Of a stretch of 64,000 nucleotides of DNA, positions 1 through 9,067 are shown in pieces (position 1 is the stretch's first letter; each line of letters opens with the position of its first letter). This stretch comes from Croceivirga lutea (GTDB taxonomy: Bacteria; Bacteroidota; Bacteroidia; Flavobacteriales; Flavobacteriaceae): NCBI RefSeq assembly GCF_014235875.1, contig NZ_JACJUK010000003.1, positions 420,558-484,557 of the forward strand, given 5' to 3'. The position numbers were made by a program, and so were the translations under genes. The notes below the pieces were generated by a model, which was given only the letters and a program-made list of their open reading frames with translations, was not told the origin of the DNA and ran no database searches.

Positions 1-399
1 TTTAACTAAAAGGATAATGCTAAAGGGTATAAAGAAAAAAGCATGCATCCAATTAAAAAAAGATACTATGGTTTTACCTAAAGAATAGTTAACTACCTCA
101 CGTTTTTTAAATGGTAAATATAAGAGTGGTTTTATATTGGTTACAGGCATTTTTTGGAGCATGTACCTAAATACCAATTCAAAAGCCAAGTAATAAATCA
201 TGAATTGGTTGACCACTCGTAATGGGTCGCCTAAACCAGATTTCTCAATCATAAAATAAGCTCCAAAGCCAAGGCTCAAGAAAACGGCAATAAAGTATAG
301 TGCCCCAAAAAGCATTAAAATTTTAAACCATATTTCCGTCTTAAAAGATGCCGACCGGAAAAAAGATTTCCATTGTAAACTAAAAAAGTGTTTGAACAT
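1..399 (-). CDS. DUF5687 family membrane protein (N-terminal part, cut by the window edge)
   Basis: The reverse strand is open for 133 codons from the ATG at 399 to the window edge, so the C-terminal part lies outside. The start MFKHFFSLQWKSFFRSASF is typical of the Bacteroidota DUF5687 family, large integral membrane proteins resembling ABC-transporter permease subunits. Hydrophobic segments are visible at about residues 28-52 and 115-133, with a basic loop between them. The usual partner, an ABC ATP-binding protein, would lie outside the window. The transported substrate is unknown. Confidence 0.7.
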   Translation of the reverse strand, partial: MFKHFFSLQWKSFFRSASFKTEIWFKILMLFGALYFIAVFLSLGFGAYFMIEKSGLGDPLRVVNQFMIYYLAFELVFRYMLQKMPVTNIKPLLYLPFKKREVVNYSLGKTIVSFFNWMHAFFFIPFSIILLVK

Positions 400-497
400 A
401 GGTTGGTTTTTTGTTCAGTATGTTAGTATACCAAAGAAACAAATTGTTACATAATTGAATTCTATGAATGAAGATTTATAAAAGTCATTTGATTTCC

Positions 498-505
498 TAG
501 ATTTG
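498..505 (+). promoter_or_regulatory. Candidate -7 promoter element for the PaaE-like reductase
   Basis: TAGATTTG matches the Bacteroidota -7 consensus TAnnTTTG and ends 17 bases before the ATG at 523. No convincing TTG -33 element is seen at the usual 17-23 base spacing, so this rests on one motif. Confidence 0.4.
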
Positions 506-522
506 CACTTTATTAAATTCTT

Positions 523-1575
523 ATGAGTGATTTTTATGCCTTAACGGTAACCGCTGTACAACAATTAACTCCAAATGCTATAGCCATTTCTTTTGCAATT
601 CCAGAAGATTTAAAAACGGTTTTTAGCTTTAAAGCTGGGCAATACATTACCCTTAGAAAAGAAATAGATGGAGAAGAAGTACGAAGAGCTTATTCAATCT
701 CATGCGCTCCCTCTTCTGGTAATTTAACTGTTGGTATAAAAAAAGTTGAAAACGGCACCTTTTCAGTTTGGGCTAATACAGATTTAAAGGTTGGTGATAC
801 TTTGGATGTTATGCCAGCTGAAGGCCGATTTGTATTTGAACCAGATTCTTCGAGTTCAACTACTGTTTGTGCTTTTGCTTCGGGTAGTGGAATTACTCCA
901 ATAATGAGTATAGCCAAAACAGTACTAGAGTCTAACCATACCAATAGGTTTATTTTGGTTTATGGGAACAAGACTATAGAAGAAACTATGTACTACAAAG
1001 ATATTGAGGCGCTTAAACAAGAATATTCCGATAGGTTTTTTATACAATGGCTATTTAGCAAAGCGTCTGTAGATGGTGCTTTGTTTGGCAGAATTGAAAA
1101 TTCTACAGTTAACCTTGTGCTTAAAAACCAATTCAAAGACCTTAGGTTTGATGCTTTTTATTTGTGTGGACCAGAACAAATGATTGATACCGTTAGCACA
1201 TCTCTTAAAGCAAATGACTATACAGATAATCAAATTCATTTTGAATTATTTACCGCTTCTAATGTAGAAGATACTGTGGTAGAAAATTTAGATGGGACAA
1301 CAAAAGTTTCTATTCTTTTAGATGATGAAGAATTTGAGCTTACCATGGATCAAAAAGAAATTGTTCTAGACGCAATTCTTAAAAATAAAATAGATGCGCC
1401 ATATTCTTGCCAAGGTGGTGTTTGTAGTTCATGTATTGCTCGAATTAAGGAAGGAAAAGCTGAAATGGTAAAAAATCAGATTTTAACTGATGGAGAAATT
1501 GCTGACGGTTTTATTTTAACCTGCCAAGCACATCCAACCACATCAACGTTGAAAGTTGACTTTGATGATGTATAA
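523..1575 (+). CDS. PaaE-type ferredoxin-NAD(P)+ reductase with C-terminal 2Fe-2S domain
   Basis: This 350-residue protein has three domains in the order of phenylacetyl-CoA epoxidase reductase PaaE and related oxygenase reductases. The FAD-binding domain carries RAYS at 55-58. The NAD(P)-binding domain carries GSGITP at 121-126. The C-terminal plant-type ferredoxin domain has Cys296, Cys301, Cys304 and Cys334 (CX4CX2CX29C). It would pass electrons from NAD(P)H through FAD and the cluster to a partner oxygenase or desaturase in the cytoplasm. No paaABCD genes are nearby, so the partner is unknown and the paa symbol is not assigned. Confidence 0.85.
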   Translation: MSDFYALTVTAVQQLTPNAIAISFAIPEDLKTVFSFKAGQYITLRKEIDGEEVRRAYSISCAPSSGNLTVGIKKVENGTFSVWANTDLKVGDTLDVMPAEGRFVFEPDSSSSTTVCAFASGSGITPIMSIAKTVLESNHTNRFILVYGNKTIEETMYYKDIEALKQEYSDRFFIQWLFSKASVDGALFGRIENSTVNLVLKNQFKDLRFDAFYLCGPEQMIDTVSTSLKANDYTDNQIHFELFTASNVEDTVVENLDGTTKVSILLDDEEFELTMDQKEIVLDAILKNKIDAPYSCQGGVCSSCIARIKEGKAEMVKNQILTDGEIADGFILTCQAHPTTSTLKVDFDDV

Positions 1576-1578
1576 TTT

Positions 1579-2352
1579 CTAATTAATAGGCGCTTTCTTT
1601 AGTTCTTTTTCGATAGCTCTTGAAGCGTAATCATAACCAATTGTAAACGCTTTACTTACGCTTTTTTTATCAAAAACCCCAATAGTCTCTAGCTCTGATG
1701 GTTCTATAAACCAGGTGCAATGCTGAATTTTTGCTTTACAAGAAGCGTAAATAGCCAATGAGGTAACACGGTTTCCTAATTGCCAGGCATTCTTTAAGTC
1801 TTTTTTCTCTAAATGACCGGCTACCGAAACATTGCTGCCTATAATATAATCATAATCGTCATCTAAGTATTCTTTTGGAAAATTATTCATAATTCCACCA
1901 TCAGCAAAGAAAGTATTTCCCATCTCTACAGGGCTAAAAACCGGTGTAAGCGCAGCAGAAGCAAGTAATGGGTGGATTAAAGTTCCTTTATTAAAACAAA
2001 CCTCCTCACCATTTAATAAATCAGTAGCAACTACAAAAAGCTTTTTTTGTAACGCTTCAAAACTATTTTCTGGAAAGTGATTAAGAAAAATATCAAAATA
2101 TTTTTCAGTATCTATAAAGCCTGGTTTATTAAAAGTGAAGAAACTGTATTGAAAAATGGGTGTCTCTTTAAAGAACTGAAGCATTTCATCAAAAGAATTA
2201 CCATTTGCATATAACGCACCAACTAATGCACCAACGCTTGTGCCTGCCACAGCATCAGCTTCAATATTATGCTCTTGCATTGCTTTTAAAAGTCCTATGT
2301 GAGCCATACCTCTTATGCCACCCCCCGAAAGTACTAAACCAACTGATTTCAT
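1579..2352 (-). CDS. Patatin-like phospholipase family protein
   Basis: A 257-residue single-domain patatin. The oxyanion-hole motif GGGIRG is at 10-15, the nucleophile motif GTSVG at 37-41 (Ser39), and the catalytic Asp in DGG at 151-153. There is no signal peptide, so it is probably a cytoplasmic or membrane-associated lipid acyl hydrolase of the RssA-like class. I chose the ATG at 2352. The longer version starting with TTG at 2376 would overlap the -7 element at 2374-2381 and adds eight residues outside the family pattern. It converges on the reductase gene with a 3-base gap. Confidence 0.85.
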   Translation of the reverse strand: MKSVGLVLSGGGIRGMAHIGLLKAMQEHNIEADAVAGTSVGALVGALYANGNSFDEMLQFFKETPIFQYSFFTFNKPGFIDTEKYFDIFLNHFPENSFEALQKKLFVVATDLLNGEEVCFNKGTLIHPLLASAALTPVFSPVEMGNTFFADGGIMNNFPKEYLDDDYDYIIGSNVSVAGHLEKKDLKNAWQLGNRVTSLAIYASCKAKIQHCTWFIEPSELETIGVFDKKSVSKAFTIGYDYASRAIEKELKKAPIN

Positions 2353-2373
2353 ATTAGTTAGGATTGTTAAGCA

Positions 2374-2381
2374 CAAAGTTA
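2374..2381 (-). promoter_or_regulatory. Candidate -7 promoter element for the patatin gene
   Basis: The reverse strand reads TAACTTTG, matching TAnnTTTG, 21 bases before the ATG at 2352. It supports that start over the upstream TTG. Confidence 0.45.
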
Positions 2382-2488
2382 TTTTGTTTTACTAAGTCTT
2401 ATGTAAAAAAAAATGTAATCTTTTTAAGATTTATAAGACCAAACCTTTAACTGATTTTATCGTAGGTTTATCAAAAATCAAATTATAC

Positions 2489-2824
2489 ATGAGCAATTCT
2501 TATTACGACCCTAAAGATTTAAGAAAATTTGGAAAAATTACAGAATGGAGTGAGGAACTTGGAGCAAAATTCTTTGATTATTATGGGAAAGTTTTTGAAG
2601 AAGGCGCATTAAGTGCAAGAGAAAAATCACTTATTGCCTTAGCAGTAGCACACGTTGTTAAATGCCCTTATTGCATTGATGCATATACTAAAGACGGGCT
2701 TCAAAGAGGAATTACCAAAGAAGAAATGATGGAAGCTGTACATGCTGGAGCTGCAATAGAAAGTGGTGCAACTTTAGTGCATGGCGTACAAATGATGAAT
2801 AAGTATGATAAACTTTCAATGTAA
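2489..2824 (+). CDS. Arsenosugar biosynthesis-associated peroxidase-like protein (carboxymuconolactone decarboxylase/AhpD fold)
   Basis: A 111-residue protein of the carboxymuconolactone decarboxylase/AhpD superfamily. The redox motif CPYC is at 59-62, preceded by His55 in AHVVKC. It lies 23 bases upstream of arsS on the same strand. This pairing is the reason members of the subfamily are named arsenosugar biosynthesis-associated peroxidase-like. A thiol-disulfide or peroxidase role is inferred from the CXXC motif. The real substrate is not shown by the sequence. Confidence 0.8.
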   Translation: MSNSYYDPKDLRKFGKITEWSEELGAKFFDYYGKVFEEGALSAREKSLIALAVAHVVKCPYCIDAYTKDGLQRGITKEEMMEAVHAGAAIESGATLVHGVQMMNKYDKLSM

Positions 2825-2847
2825 ATCTATTTAAGAACCCCTTTTAA

Positions 2848-3903
2848 ATGGCTACAAAATCTTTAAAAGCAAGAGCTAACGAGCTTGCTTCTCAACATAA
2901 ACAATTAGATATCTTAAATGGAGGCCTATTTGCAGATGGCGAATTGCCTTACTTTAAAGATAAAATTGCAGAAATAGGACATTTTCCTCTACGACCTAAA
3001 AAACTAGAAATTCTACAAATTAATGTAGGTTACATGTGTAACCAAGTTTGTGAACATTGTCATGTTGATGCTGGTCCTGACCGCAAGGAAATTATGACTC
3101 AAGAAACTATGAAACAATGTTTAGAGGTTATTAGAAACACTGGTGCTCATACTCTTGATTTAACTGGAGGCGCTCCAGAAATGAACCCAAATTTTAGATG
3201 GTTTGTTGAAGAAGCTGCAAAGGCAGGTATAAATGACTTTATAGTAAGATCTAACCTTACAATTATAAGGGCTAATAAAAAATATTATGACTTGCCAGAA
3301 TTCTTTAAAAAACACAATGTTCATGTAATTAGTTCAATGCCACATTATACACGTGGTAAAACAGATAAGCAACGTGGCAATGGGGTTTTTGACAAATCTA
3401 TTAAAGCATTACAAGAGTTAAATGCTGTAGGTTATGGTATGCCAGATAGTAATTTACGTCTAGATTTAGTCTACAACCCTTCAGGAGCGTATTTACCTGG
3501 AGACCAAATGGCATTGGAACGCGACTTTAAAAAAGCTTTGAAAGAAGACTTTGGAATACAATTCCACAACCTTTTTGCAATTACGAACTTACCAATATCA
3601 AGATTTTTAGATTATTTAATTGCTTCTGAGAATTACGAGGATTATATGTATTCACTTGTTGAAGCCTACAACCCTGCTGCAGTTACCAATGTTATGTGTA
3701 CTAATACACTATCAGTTAGCTGGGACGGTTGGTTATATGATTGTGATTTTAACCAAATGCTCGATTTAAAGCTGGCCAATAAAGTACAGCACATTAAAGA
3801 CTATAATGAAGATATCGTAAACGATAGAAACATAATTATATCGCAGCATTGTTATGGTTGTACCGCTGGTGCAGGTAGTAGTTGTCAGGGTACCGTTGCC
3901 TAA
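2848..3903 (+). CDS. arsS: Arsenosugar biosynthesis radical SAM protein ArsS
   Basis: A 351-residue radical SAM enzyme with the cluster motif CX3CX2C at Cys64, Cys68 and Cys71 and a glycine-rich LTGGAPE SAM-binding segment. The C-terminal DUF3641-type region ends in a cysteine-rich tail with Cys335, Cys338 and Cys346 (CYGCTAGAGSSC). ArsS proteins are linked to making the adenosyl/ribosyl-arsinoyl part of arsenosugars from methylated arsenic. Some family members are selenoproteins; here the tail cysteines use ordinary TGT codons. The gene probably forms an operon with the peroxidase-like gene. No arsM methyltransferase is in the window. The stop codon directly abuts that of the convergent GT9 gene. 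Confidence 0.85.
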   Translation: MATKSLKARANELASQHKQLDILNGGLFADGELPYFKDKIAEIGHFPLRPKKLEILQINVGYMCNQVCEHCHVDAGPDRKEIMTQETMKQCLEVIRNTGAHTLDLTGGAPEMNPNFRWFVEEAAKAGINDFIVRSNLTIIRANKKYYDLPEFFKKHNVHVISSMPHYTRGKTDKQRGNGVFDKSIKALQELNAVGYGMPDSNLRLDLVYNPSGAYLPGDQMALERDFKKALKEDFGIQFHNLFAITNLPISRFLDYLIASENYEDYMYSLVEAYNPAAVTNVMCTNTLSVSWDGWLYDCDFNQMLDLKLANKVQHIKDYNEDIVNDRNIIISQHCYGCTAGAGSSCQGTVA

Positions 3904-4962
3904 TCAAACCAAGAACTTGGGGTTGTCTAGTATTTCTAGTATACGCTTAACAATAGCATCTGGGGTTACGGTTGCTATTGCTTTTCTATAGTTTTCAGGC
4001 ATTTTATTACCGTAAACCGAAGTTGGTATAAAGGGGAATTGTTCCCTGTTGGCTTTCAATGAATTTTTTGGCGGTTGTCTAAAAGGTGAAAAGCCTAAAC
4101 ACGGATGCGTTACTCCCCATATAGTAAGAACCGGTATACCATAATTTGCCGCTAGATGCCCATTACCACTATCCATGGATAACATTAAGGATAGATTAGA
4201 AATAATAGCCAGCTCTTCTTTAAAATTATACCGATTGGTTATGTTGTGAACACCGCTATAAAAGGAAGCTGTCAAAATATCTAATTTTTCTTTTTCGTTT
4301 TGTCCACCTCCAAAAAGAAGTATTTCACACTCTAATTTTGACTGTAATAATGCAATGGTTTTTTCCATCAAATGAAGCGGATAGGCTTTTCCTTCAAACG
4401 AAGCAAATGGGGCAATTCCTATAACTACATTTTCATTTTTAAAAAACAATAGTTCATTTGTAGGCTTTGATTTTAGCGCTAACGCTTCATTTAAATTAAG
4501 GTGAAACCCTAATTCTTTAAAAACCAAAGCATACCGTTCATGAGAAGATTTTAATTGAAAAAGCTTTTTGGCTTTCCAAGTCGTTAATTGCTTTTTCTCT
4601 TTACGCCCTTTGTCTAGTGTTGCCGTTTGAATTCCTTTTAGTTTAAAAAAAAAGGATAAAATCTTACTTCTTAGAACATTATGGGTATCAGCTACAGCAT
4701 CAATATTTAAGAGAACTAATTCTTTGTAGAGCTTTCGTAATCCAAAAAATCCTTTGTGCTTACCCTTAACATCTGCACTGTAAACATTTACGAAAGATAA
4801 ATCTGAGAAAATTGGTTTAAAATGAGGTTTAGTTAAGACCGTTACACGTATGTGAGGATATGTTTTATGTAACGCTAATAGAACAGGAACCAGCATGGCA
4901 ACGTCACCCATTGCTGATAACCGAATAACCAATAAATGTCTATTATCTTTCTTTGCTATCAC
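3904..4962 (-). CDS. Glycosyltransferase family 9 (heptosyltransferase-like)
   Basis: A 352-residue GT9/GT-B protein. The N-terminal VIRLSAMGD segment and the C-terminal MDSGNGHLAANYG (counterpart of the DTGxxHLAA sugar-nucleotide motif) are typical of ADP-heptose:LPS heptosyltransferases. It probably adds a sugar to lipopolysaccharide core on the cytoplasmic face; the actual sugar is unknown. The start is GTG at 4962, overlapping the upstream DUF4254 gene by 20 bases. The next ATG falls inside the conserved N-terminal motif, so it cannot be the start. Translational coupling is likely. Confidence 0.8.
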   Translation of the reverse strand: MIAKKDNRHLLVIRLSAMGDVAMLVPVLLALHKTYPHIRVTVLTKPHFKPIFSDLSFVNVYSADVKGKHKGFFGLRKLYKELVLLNIDAVADTHNVLRSKILSFFFKLKGIQTATLDKGRKEKKQLTTWKAKKLFQLKSSHERYALVFKELGFHLNLNEALALKSKPTNELLFFKNENVVIGIAPFASFEGKAYPLHLMEKTIALLQSKLECEILLFGGGQNEKEKLDILTASFYSGVHNITNRYNFKEELAIISNLSLMLSMDSGNGHLAANYGIPVLTIWGVTHPCLGFSPFRQPPKNSLKANREQFPFIPTSVYGNKMPENYRKAIATVTPDAIVKRILEILDNPKFLV

Positions 4963-5551
4963 GTAAAACCGGATTCAATTCATCATCATTATACATTTTC
5001 ATTTGACGATAAACTTTCATGTATTTTTTACCTTCTTCAATATCTTGTAACAATTGATCAATAGCGCTAGACAAGTCAATTTTCTGTTCTTGTAAAACCG
5101 CTAGTTTTGCCGCACATTTATTCTTATGTACTTCTGAGGCATCTGGTCTTTCTACCTCTTCTTTCATATGGTAGATTTTTAAAGCCAAAATTGACAACCT
5201 ATCAATAGCCCATGCCGGACTTTCTGTATTAATACTAGCATTTTTAAGCGGTTCTACCAACTGGTATTTTCTGAGAAAATAATCATCAATATATTCCACT
5301 AAATCTGTCCTGTCTTGATTACTTGCATCTATCTTTCTTTTTAAAACAAGCGCGTCTTTAGGCTGTATGTTTGGGTCTCTAATAATATCTTCATAATGCC
5401 ATTGAACAGTATCTATCCAATTTTTTCGAAACAACAAACCTTCTATACTATCTTTTTTATAAGGATTTGAAAAGGGTTGATCTACAGCGTCTAACTTATG
5501 ATAGATAGCTATACTTTCTTCAAAAACGGAAAAGGCGTGAGCGCTAAACAT
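4943..5551 (-). CDS. DUF4254 domain-containing protein
   Basis: A 202-residue soluble, helical protein of the DUF4254 family, found mainly in Bacteroidota and commonly beside GT9 glycosyltransferases. It has no signal peptide or membrane segment. The repeated polar helical pattern with conserved Trp/His near the N-terminus (IDTVQWHYEDIIRDP) is characteristic. Function is unknown; overlap with the GT9 gene suggests a role linked to LPS core assembly. Confidence 0.75.
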   Translation of the reverse strand: MFSAHAFSVFEESIAIYHKLDAVDQPFSNPYKKDSIEGLLFRKNWIDTVQWHYEDIIRDPNIQPKDALVLKRKIDASNQDRTDLVEYIDDYFLRKYQLVEPLKNASINTESPAWAIDRLSILALKIYHMKEEVERPDASEVHKNKCAAKLAVLQEQKIDLSSAIDQLLQDIEEGKKYMKVYRQMKMYNDDELNPVLRDSKER

Positions 5552-5564
5552 GCTTAATTTTTTT

Positions 5565-5572
5565 CAAATATA
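5565..5572 (-). promoter_or_regulatory. Candidate -7 promoter element for the DUF4254-GT9 pair
   Basis: The reverse strand reads TATATTTG (TAnnTTTG), 13 bases before the ATG at 5551. No clear TTG -33 box is visible at normal spacing. Confidence 0.4.
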
Positions 5573-5587
5573 CCTATAACAAAAGCC

Positions 5588-6529
5588 TTATGAAACTAGC
5601 TTCAGAATAGTTACTGTTAACGGAAGAATAATTACCAAAATCAATAGAAATTCTTTTAACCTTGGTTTTTTAAACATTTCAAAATAGTTAGTTAGAAATA
5701 AAGCAGTTGGCGAAAATGAAAACAATATGGGCCTAATTCCTTCTTTACCCCCTAAACTTAAAAAAGTGATTACAATTGCGGTAATAAAAATGTTTGTAAA
5801 TCCTCTAAGCTCTGTAATTCTTCCTTGACCTAAATTTCTAAGTCTGCTAAAAACAAGAATCAGCATTAGAGTCATAAAAAGGGCATATAGGGTTAACCTA
5901 GTATAGTCTCTGTAGTTATAATCTTCAGAAAAGTTGGCTTTTATAACCAAATTATAATGACTACGCAGAAAATCTTGGTTTCCAGCGAGCATTAAAATTG
6001 CGTAGGTAATTAAAAGAAAGCCTCCTATTGCTGCCCAAGGCATTAACCAATTTCTTAGCTCATTTCCACAATAAAAATATACCGCCAAATAAACTGGAAA
6101 AATAAAAAAAACTGCAAATGGCGAAAACAGACTAGCCACACAAACCCAAATTGCAGCATTAAAAACTCTTATATTAATTTTTTTTGCTGGATTTAAATGC
6201 AGCAATTGGTATGAGGCTAACAATAAAAAAAAATTACAAATTAAAATAGAAGTATCTGTAATTACCTCTGAAAAAGCGATAACCAAAACGGAGAAAAATA
6301 ACATCGGCAAAGAACTTACCTCAGAGATTTTAGTCTTTTTAGTAAGGTTATCCAATATCAAAATTTGACCAACCAAAAAAACATAACCGGTAACACCTAA
6401 CAATATTTCAGAAGTGGTAGAAACGCTATTGGGTCCTAAAAAAAGCACCAAAAAATAAAATAATCCTAGAAAAAAGAAGATTACTATGTAATTTATTGGT
6501 TTAGTGTTGCCAAAAAATCTTGTTATCAC
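5588..6529 (-). CDS. DUF6427 family integral membrane protein
   Basis: A 313-residue protein with about nine or ten hydrophobic segments spread along its length. The N-terminal FFGNTKPINYIVIFFF pattern is characteristic of the flavobacterial DUF6427 family. The start is GTG at 6529: an in-frame TAA lies immediately upstream and the family N-terminus begins here. It sits next to the divergent DUF6341 gene, as commonly seen in Flavobacteriia. No function is known. Confidence 0.7.
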   Translation of the reverse strand: MITRFFGNTKPINYIVIFFFLGLFYFLVLFLGPNSVSTTSEILLGVTGYVFLVGQILILDNLTKKTKISEVSSLPMLFFSVLVIAFSEVITDTSILICNFFLLLASYQLLHLNPAKKINIRVFNAAIWVCVASLFSPFAVFFIFPVYLAVYFYCGNELRNWLMPWAAIGGFLLITYAILMLAGNQDFLRSHYNLVIKANFSEDYNYRDYTRLTLYALFMTLMLILVFSRLRNLGQGRITELRGFTNIFITAIVITFLSLGGKEGIRPILFSFSPTALFLTNYFEMFKKPRLKEFLLILVIILPLTVTILKLVS

Positions 6530-6550
6530 TTATTAGTTTTACTAATTTTG
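6520..6550 (+). promoter_or_regulatory. Bacteroidota-type promoter for the DUF6341 gene
   Basis: TTG at 6520-6522 and TAATTTTG at 6543-6550 form a -33/-7 pair separated by 20 bases, within the 17-23 base range described for Flavobacterium promoters. The -7 element ends 19 bases before the ATG at 6570. The -33 box lies inside the 5' end of the divergent DUF6427 gene. Confidence 0.5.
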
Positions 6551-6569
6551 TTCTTAAATATACTTACTC

Positions 6570-6791
6570 ATGAGTAAATTCTTTTACGGTATTGAAGACC
6601 TATTTGTAAATTTCTTATTTGCCCCTTATGATTTCTTTAGATTTTTAGAAAACTGGTGGGCATCAAATGCAATTAACTGGATTTTCGTAATCATTGGCTT
6701 TGTTGCTTTTGTTTTCTGGATGGGACAGTTAAAAATCTTCAATGATAATAATGAAGAGGATAAAAGTATTACCTCTCATTCTTATTTATAA
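6570..6791 (+). CDS. DUF6341 family small membrane protein
   Basis: A 73-residue protein with an amphipathic N-terminus, one clear membrane helix (NWIFVIIGFVAFVFWM, about 39-54) and an acidic tail (DNNEEDKSITSHSYL). This layout matches the flavobacterial DUF6341 family. It is divergent from DUF6427, and its stop codon overlaps that of convergent purD by 6 bases. Function is unknown. Confidence 0.7.
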   Translation: MSKFFYGIEDLFVNFLFAPYDFFRFLENWWASNAINWIFVIIGFVAFVFWMGQLKIFNDNNEEDKSITSHSYL

Positions 6792-8057
6792 ATCGAAACC
6801 AATATCTTTTCGATAGTTCATTCCTTCAAAGTTAATTTTTTGAAGGTTTTGATATGATTTTTCTAATGCTTCTTGGTGATTATTACCAAATGAAGTAAAA
6901 GCCAGTACCCTACCCCCATTAGTTTCTATGGAGTTATTATTAGTTTTGGTTCCAGCATGAAACACTAATGTTTCTTCTACAGATTCTAGACCAGTAATTA
7001 CTTTTCCTTTTTCATAAGCTTCTGGGTACCCGCCAGAAACTGCAATAACCGTTGAAGCCGTTTTGGGCTCTATTTCTAAGGCAATGCTATCTAATGTGCC
7101 ATTACCTACGGCTTCAAAAAGTGCTACGACATCGTTTTTGATTCTTGGAAAAACAACCTCAGTTTCTGGATCACCCATTCTAACGTTATATTCTATAACT
7201 AAAGGTTCCCCATCTACATTGATAAGACCTATAAAAATAAAACCGTTGAATTGAATATTATCCTTTTTTAAACCTTCTATCGTAGGTTTTACAACCTTTT
7301 CTTCAATTTTATTAGCAAAGTCTTTATCTACAAAAGGAACAGGTGAAATTGCGCCCATACCACCGGTATTTAATCCCGTGTCACCTTCGCCAATACGCTT
7401 GTAATCTTTTGCAAAAGGTAGAATTTTGTATTGCTCACCATTTGTTAACACAAAACAGCTCAATTCTATACCCGACAAGAATTCTTCAACAACAACAGTT
7501 GTACTTGCTGACCCAAATTTAGAATCAACCAACATTGCTTTTAATTCTAACTTAGCTTCTTTGAGGTCATCTAAAATTAAAACTCCTTTACCGGCAGCTA
7601 AACCATCTGCTTTTAATACATAAGGTGCTTTCATTTTATCTAAAAAGGCATAACCTTGTTCCAATTGTTCTGCTGTAAAACTTTGATATTTTGCTGTGGG
7701 AATATTATGCTTTGCCATAAATTCTTTAGCAAAATCTTTACTGCCTTCTAAAGTAGCTCCATGTTTTTTAGGACCTATTACAAGAACATGGTTTAGTTGA
7801 TCATCGTTTTCGAAAAAGTCAGCAATACCCTCAACTAAAGGAACCTCAGGACCTACGATAACCATCTTTATTTGATGTTGTAAAACCGCTTTTTTTATGG
7901 CATCAAAATCTGAAACTCCAATAGGTAAATTCGTAGCCAGTTCAGCAGTGCCTGCATTACCAGGCGCAACAAATACAGTTGTTGTTTTTGGGCTTTGTTT
8001 TATTTTCCAAGCTAGGGTATGCTCTCTTCCACCAGAGCCAATGATAAGTATGTTCAT
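6786..8057 (-). CDS. purD: Phosphoribosylamine-glycine ligase (GAR synthetase)
   Basis: A 423-residue enzyme, the normal length, with the N-terminal IGSGGREHTLAWK motif and the ATP-grasp core (KADGLAAGKGV, then GGMGAISPVP). The metal/ATP-binding EYNVRMGDPETEVVFPR lies near the C-terminus. It catalyses the second step of purine synthesis: phosphoribosylamine plus glycine and ATP gives glycinamide ribonucleotide. It follows the polysaccharide gene for UDP-glucuronate decarboxylase by 26 bases but has its own candidate promoter. Confidence 0.97.
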   Translation of the reverse strand: MNILIIGSGGREHTLAWKIKQSPKTTTVFVAPGNAGTAELATNLPIGVSDFDAIKKAVLQHQIKMVIVGPEVPLVEGIADFFENDDQLNHVLVIGPKKHGATLEGSKDFAKEFMAKHNIPTAKYQSFTAEQLEQGYAFLDKMKAPYVLKADGLAAGKGVLILDDLKEAKLELKAMLVDSKFGSASTTVVVEEFLSGIELSCFVLTNGEQYKILPFAKDYKRIGEGDTGLNTGGMGAISPVPFVDKDFANKIEEKVVKPTIEGLKKDNIQFNGFIFIGLINVDGEPLVIEYNVRMGDPETEVVFPRIKNDVVALFEAVGNGTLDSIALEIEPKTASTVIAVSGGYPEAYEKGKVITGLESVEETLVFHAGTKTNNNSIETNGGRVLAFTSFGNNHQEALEKSYQNLQKINFEGMNYRKDIGFDL

Positions 8058-8071
8058 GCCATAAATTTTGG

Positions 8072-8079
8072 CAAAAATA
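8072..8079 (-). promoter_or_regulatory. Candidate -7 promoter element for purD
   Basis: The reverse strand reads TATTTTTG, matching TAnnTTTG, 14 bases before the purD ATG at 8057, in the short gap after the polysaccharide locus. It suggests purD can be transcribed separately. No -33 box is visible. Confidence 0.4.
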
Positions 8080-8083
8080 CACT

Positions 8084-9064
8084 TTACTGCTTTGAAGAAA
8101 AATCTCTATGTTCCTTCTTTTGAAGTTCTTCTGGAGATAATGATTTAAAATATTCAAAAACCTTTTGCAGACCATCTCTACGGTGCACCCTAGGTTCCCA
8201 ATTTAAAATTTCTTTGGCTCTAGTAATATCAGGTTGTCTTTGCAGTGGATCATCTTGCGGAAGTTCTTTAAAAATAATTTTTTGATTTGTACCTGTAAGT
8301 TGAATGATTTCTTCTGCAAACTCTAAGATTGTAGTTTCATCTGGATTACCAATATTTATGGGTTCTACATAATCACTCATTAACAACCTATAAATACCCT
8401 CTATTTGATCGTCTATATACGTAAATGAACGTGTTTGAGAACCATCACCAAATACGGTTAAATCTTCTCCTCTTAATGCTTGCCCCATAAAAGCTGGCAC
8501 TACTCTACCGTCATTCAAACGCATTCTAGAGCCGTAGGTATTAAAAATACGCACAATACGAGTGTCTAAACCATGATGTCTGTGATAAGCCATGGTTATT
8601 GACTCCATAAAGCGTTTTGCTTCATCATAAACCCCTCTAGGCCCTATAGGACTAACATTACCATAATAATCTTCATTCTGTGGATGCACTAAGGGGTCAC
8701 CGTAAACTTCAGAAGTTGAGGCAACTAGTATACGAGAGCCTTTTTCTTTAGCTAATCCAAGTAAATTAAGTGTTCCCAGAGATCCTACCTTAAGAGTTTC
8801 AATGGGTATTTTTAAATAATCAATAGGACTTGCAGGAGATGCAAAGTGGAGTATATAGTCGAGCTTACCTTCTAAATGTACAAAGTTTGACACATCATGA
8901 TGATGAAACTCAAATCGTTCTAAAGGAAATAAATGTGCTATATTTTTTAAATCACCTGTAATTAGATTATCCATTCCAATGACATGGTGGCCCTCTGCTA
9001 TAAATCTATCACATAAGTGTGACCCTAGAAAGCCTGCAGCTCCTGTAATTAAAGTTCTTTTCAT
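8084..9064 (-). CDS. UDP-glucuronate decarboxylase (UDP-xylose synthase)-type SDR
   Basis: A 326-residue extended short-chain dehydrogenase. It has [11 protein letters not shown] at 7-17 for NAD binding, STSEVYG at 116-122, and the catalytic Tyr146/Lys150 pair in YDEAK. The whole resembles UXS, which converts UDP-glucuronate to UDP-xylose. It is the last gene of the polysaccharide locus, 3 bases after the initiating sugar transferase. No UDP-glucose dehydrogenase is in the window, so its substrate must come from a gene elsewhere. Another SDR specificity cannot be excluded. Confidence 0.85.
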   Translation of the reverse strand: MKRTLITGAAGFLGSHLCDRFIAEGHHVIGMDNLITGDLKNIAHLFPLERFEFHHHDVSNFVHLEGKLDYILHFASPASPIDYLKIPIETLKVGSLGTLNLLGLAKEKGSRILVASTSEVYGDPLVHPQNEDYYGNVSPIGPRGVYDEAKRFMESITMAYHRHHGLDTRIVRIFNTYGSRMRLNDGRVVPAFMGQALRGEDLTVFGDGSQTRSFTYIDDQIEGIYRLLMSDYVEPINIGNPDETTILEFAEEIIQLTGTNQKIIFKELPQDDPLQRQPDITRAKEILNWEPRVHRRDGLQKVFEYFKSLSPEELQKKEHRDFSSKQ

Positions 9065-9067
9065 AAA

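Noticed and set aside
3346..3356. Other CACGTG hexamers, such as in arsS, as further parS sites
   Set aside because: Flanking bases do not continue the palindrome, so they do not fit the parS consensus.
3841..3903. Possible selenocysteine in the ArsS tail
   Set aside because: Some ArsS proteins are selenoproteins, but all tail cysteines here use TGT and there is no in-frame TGA.
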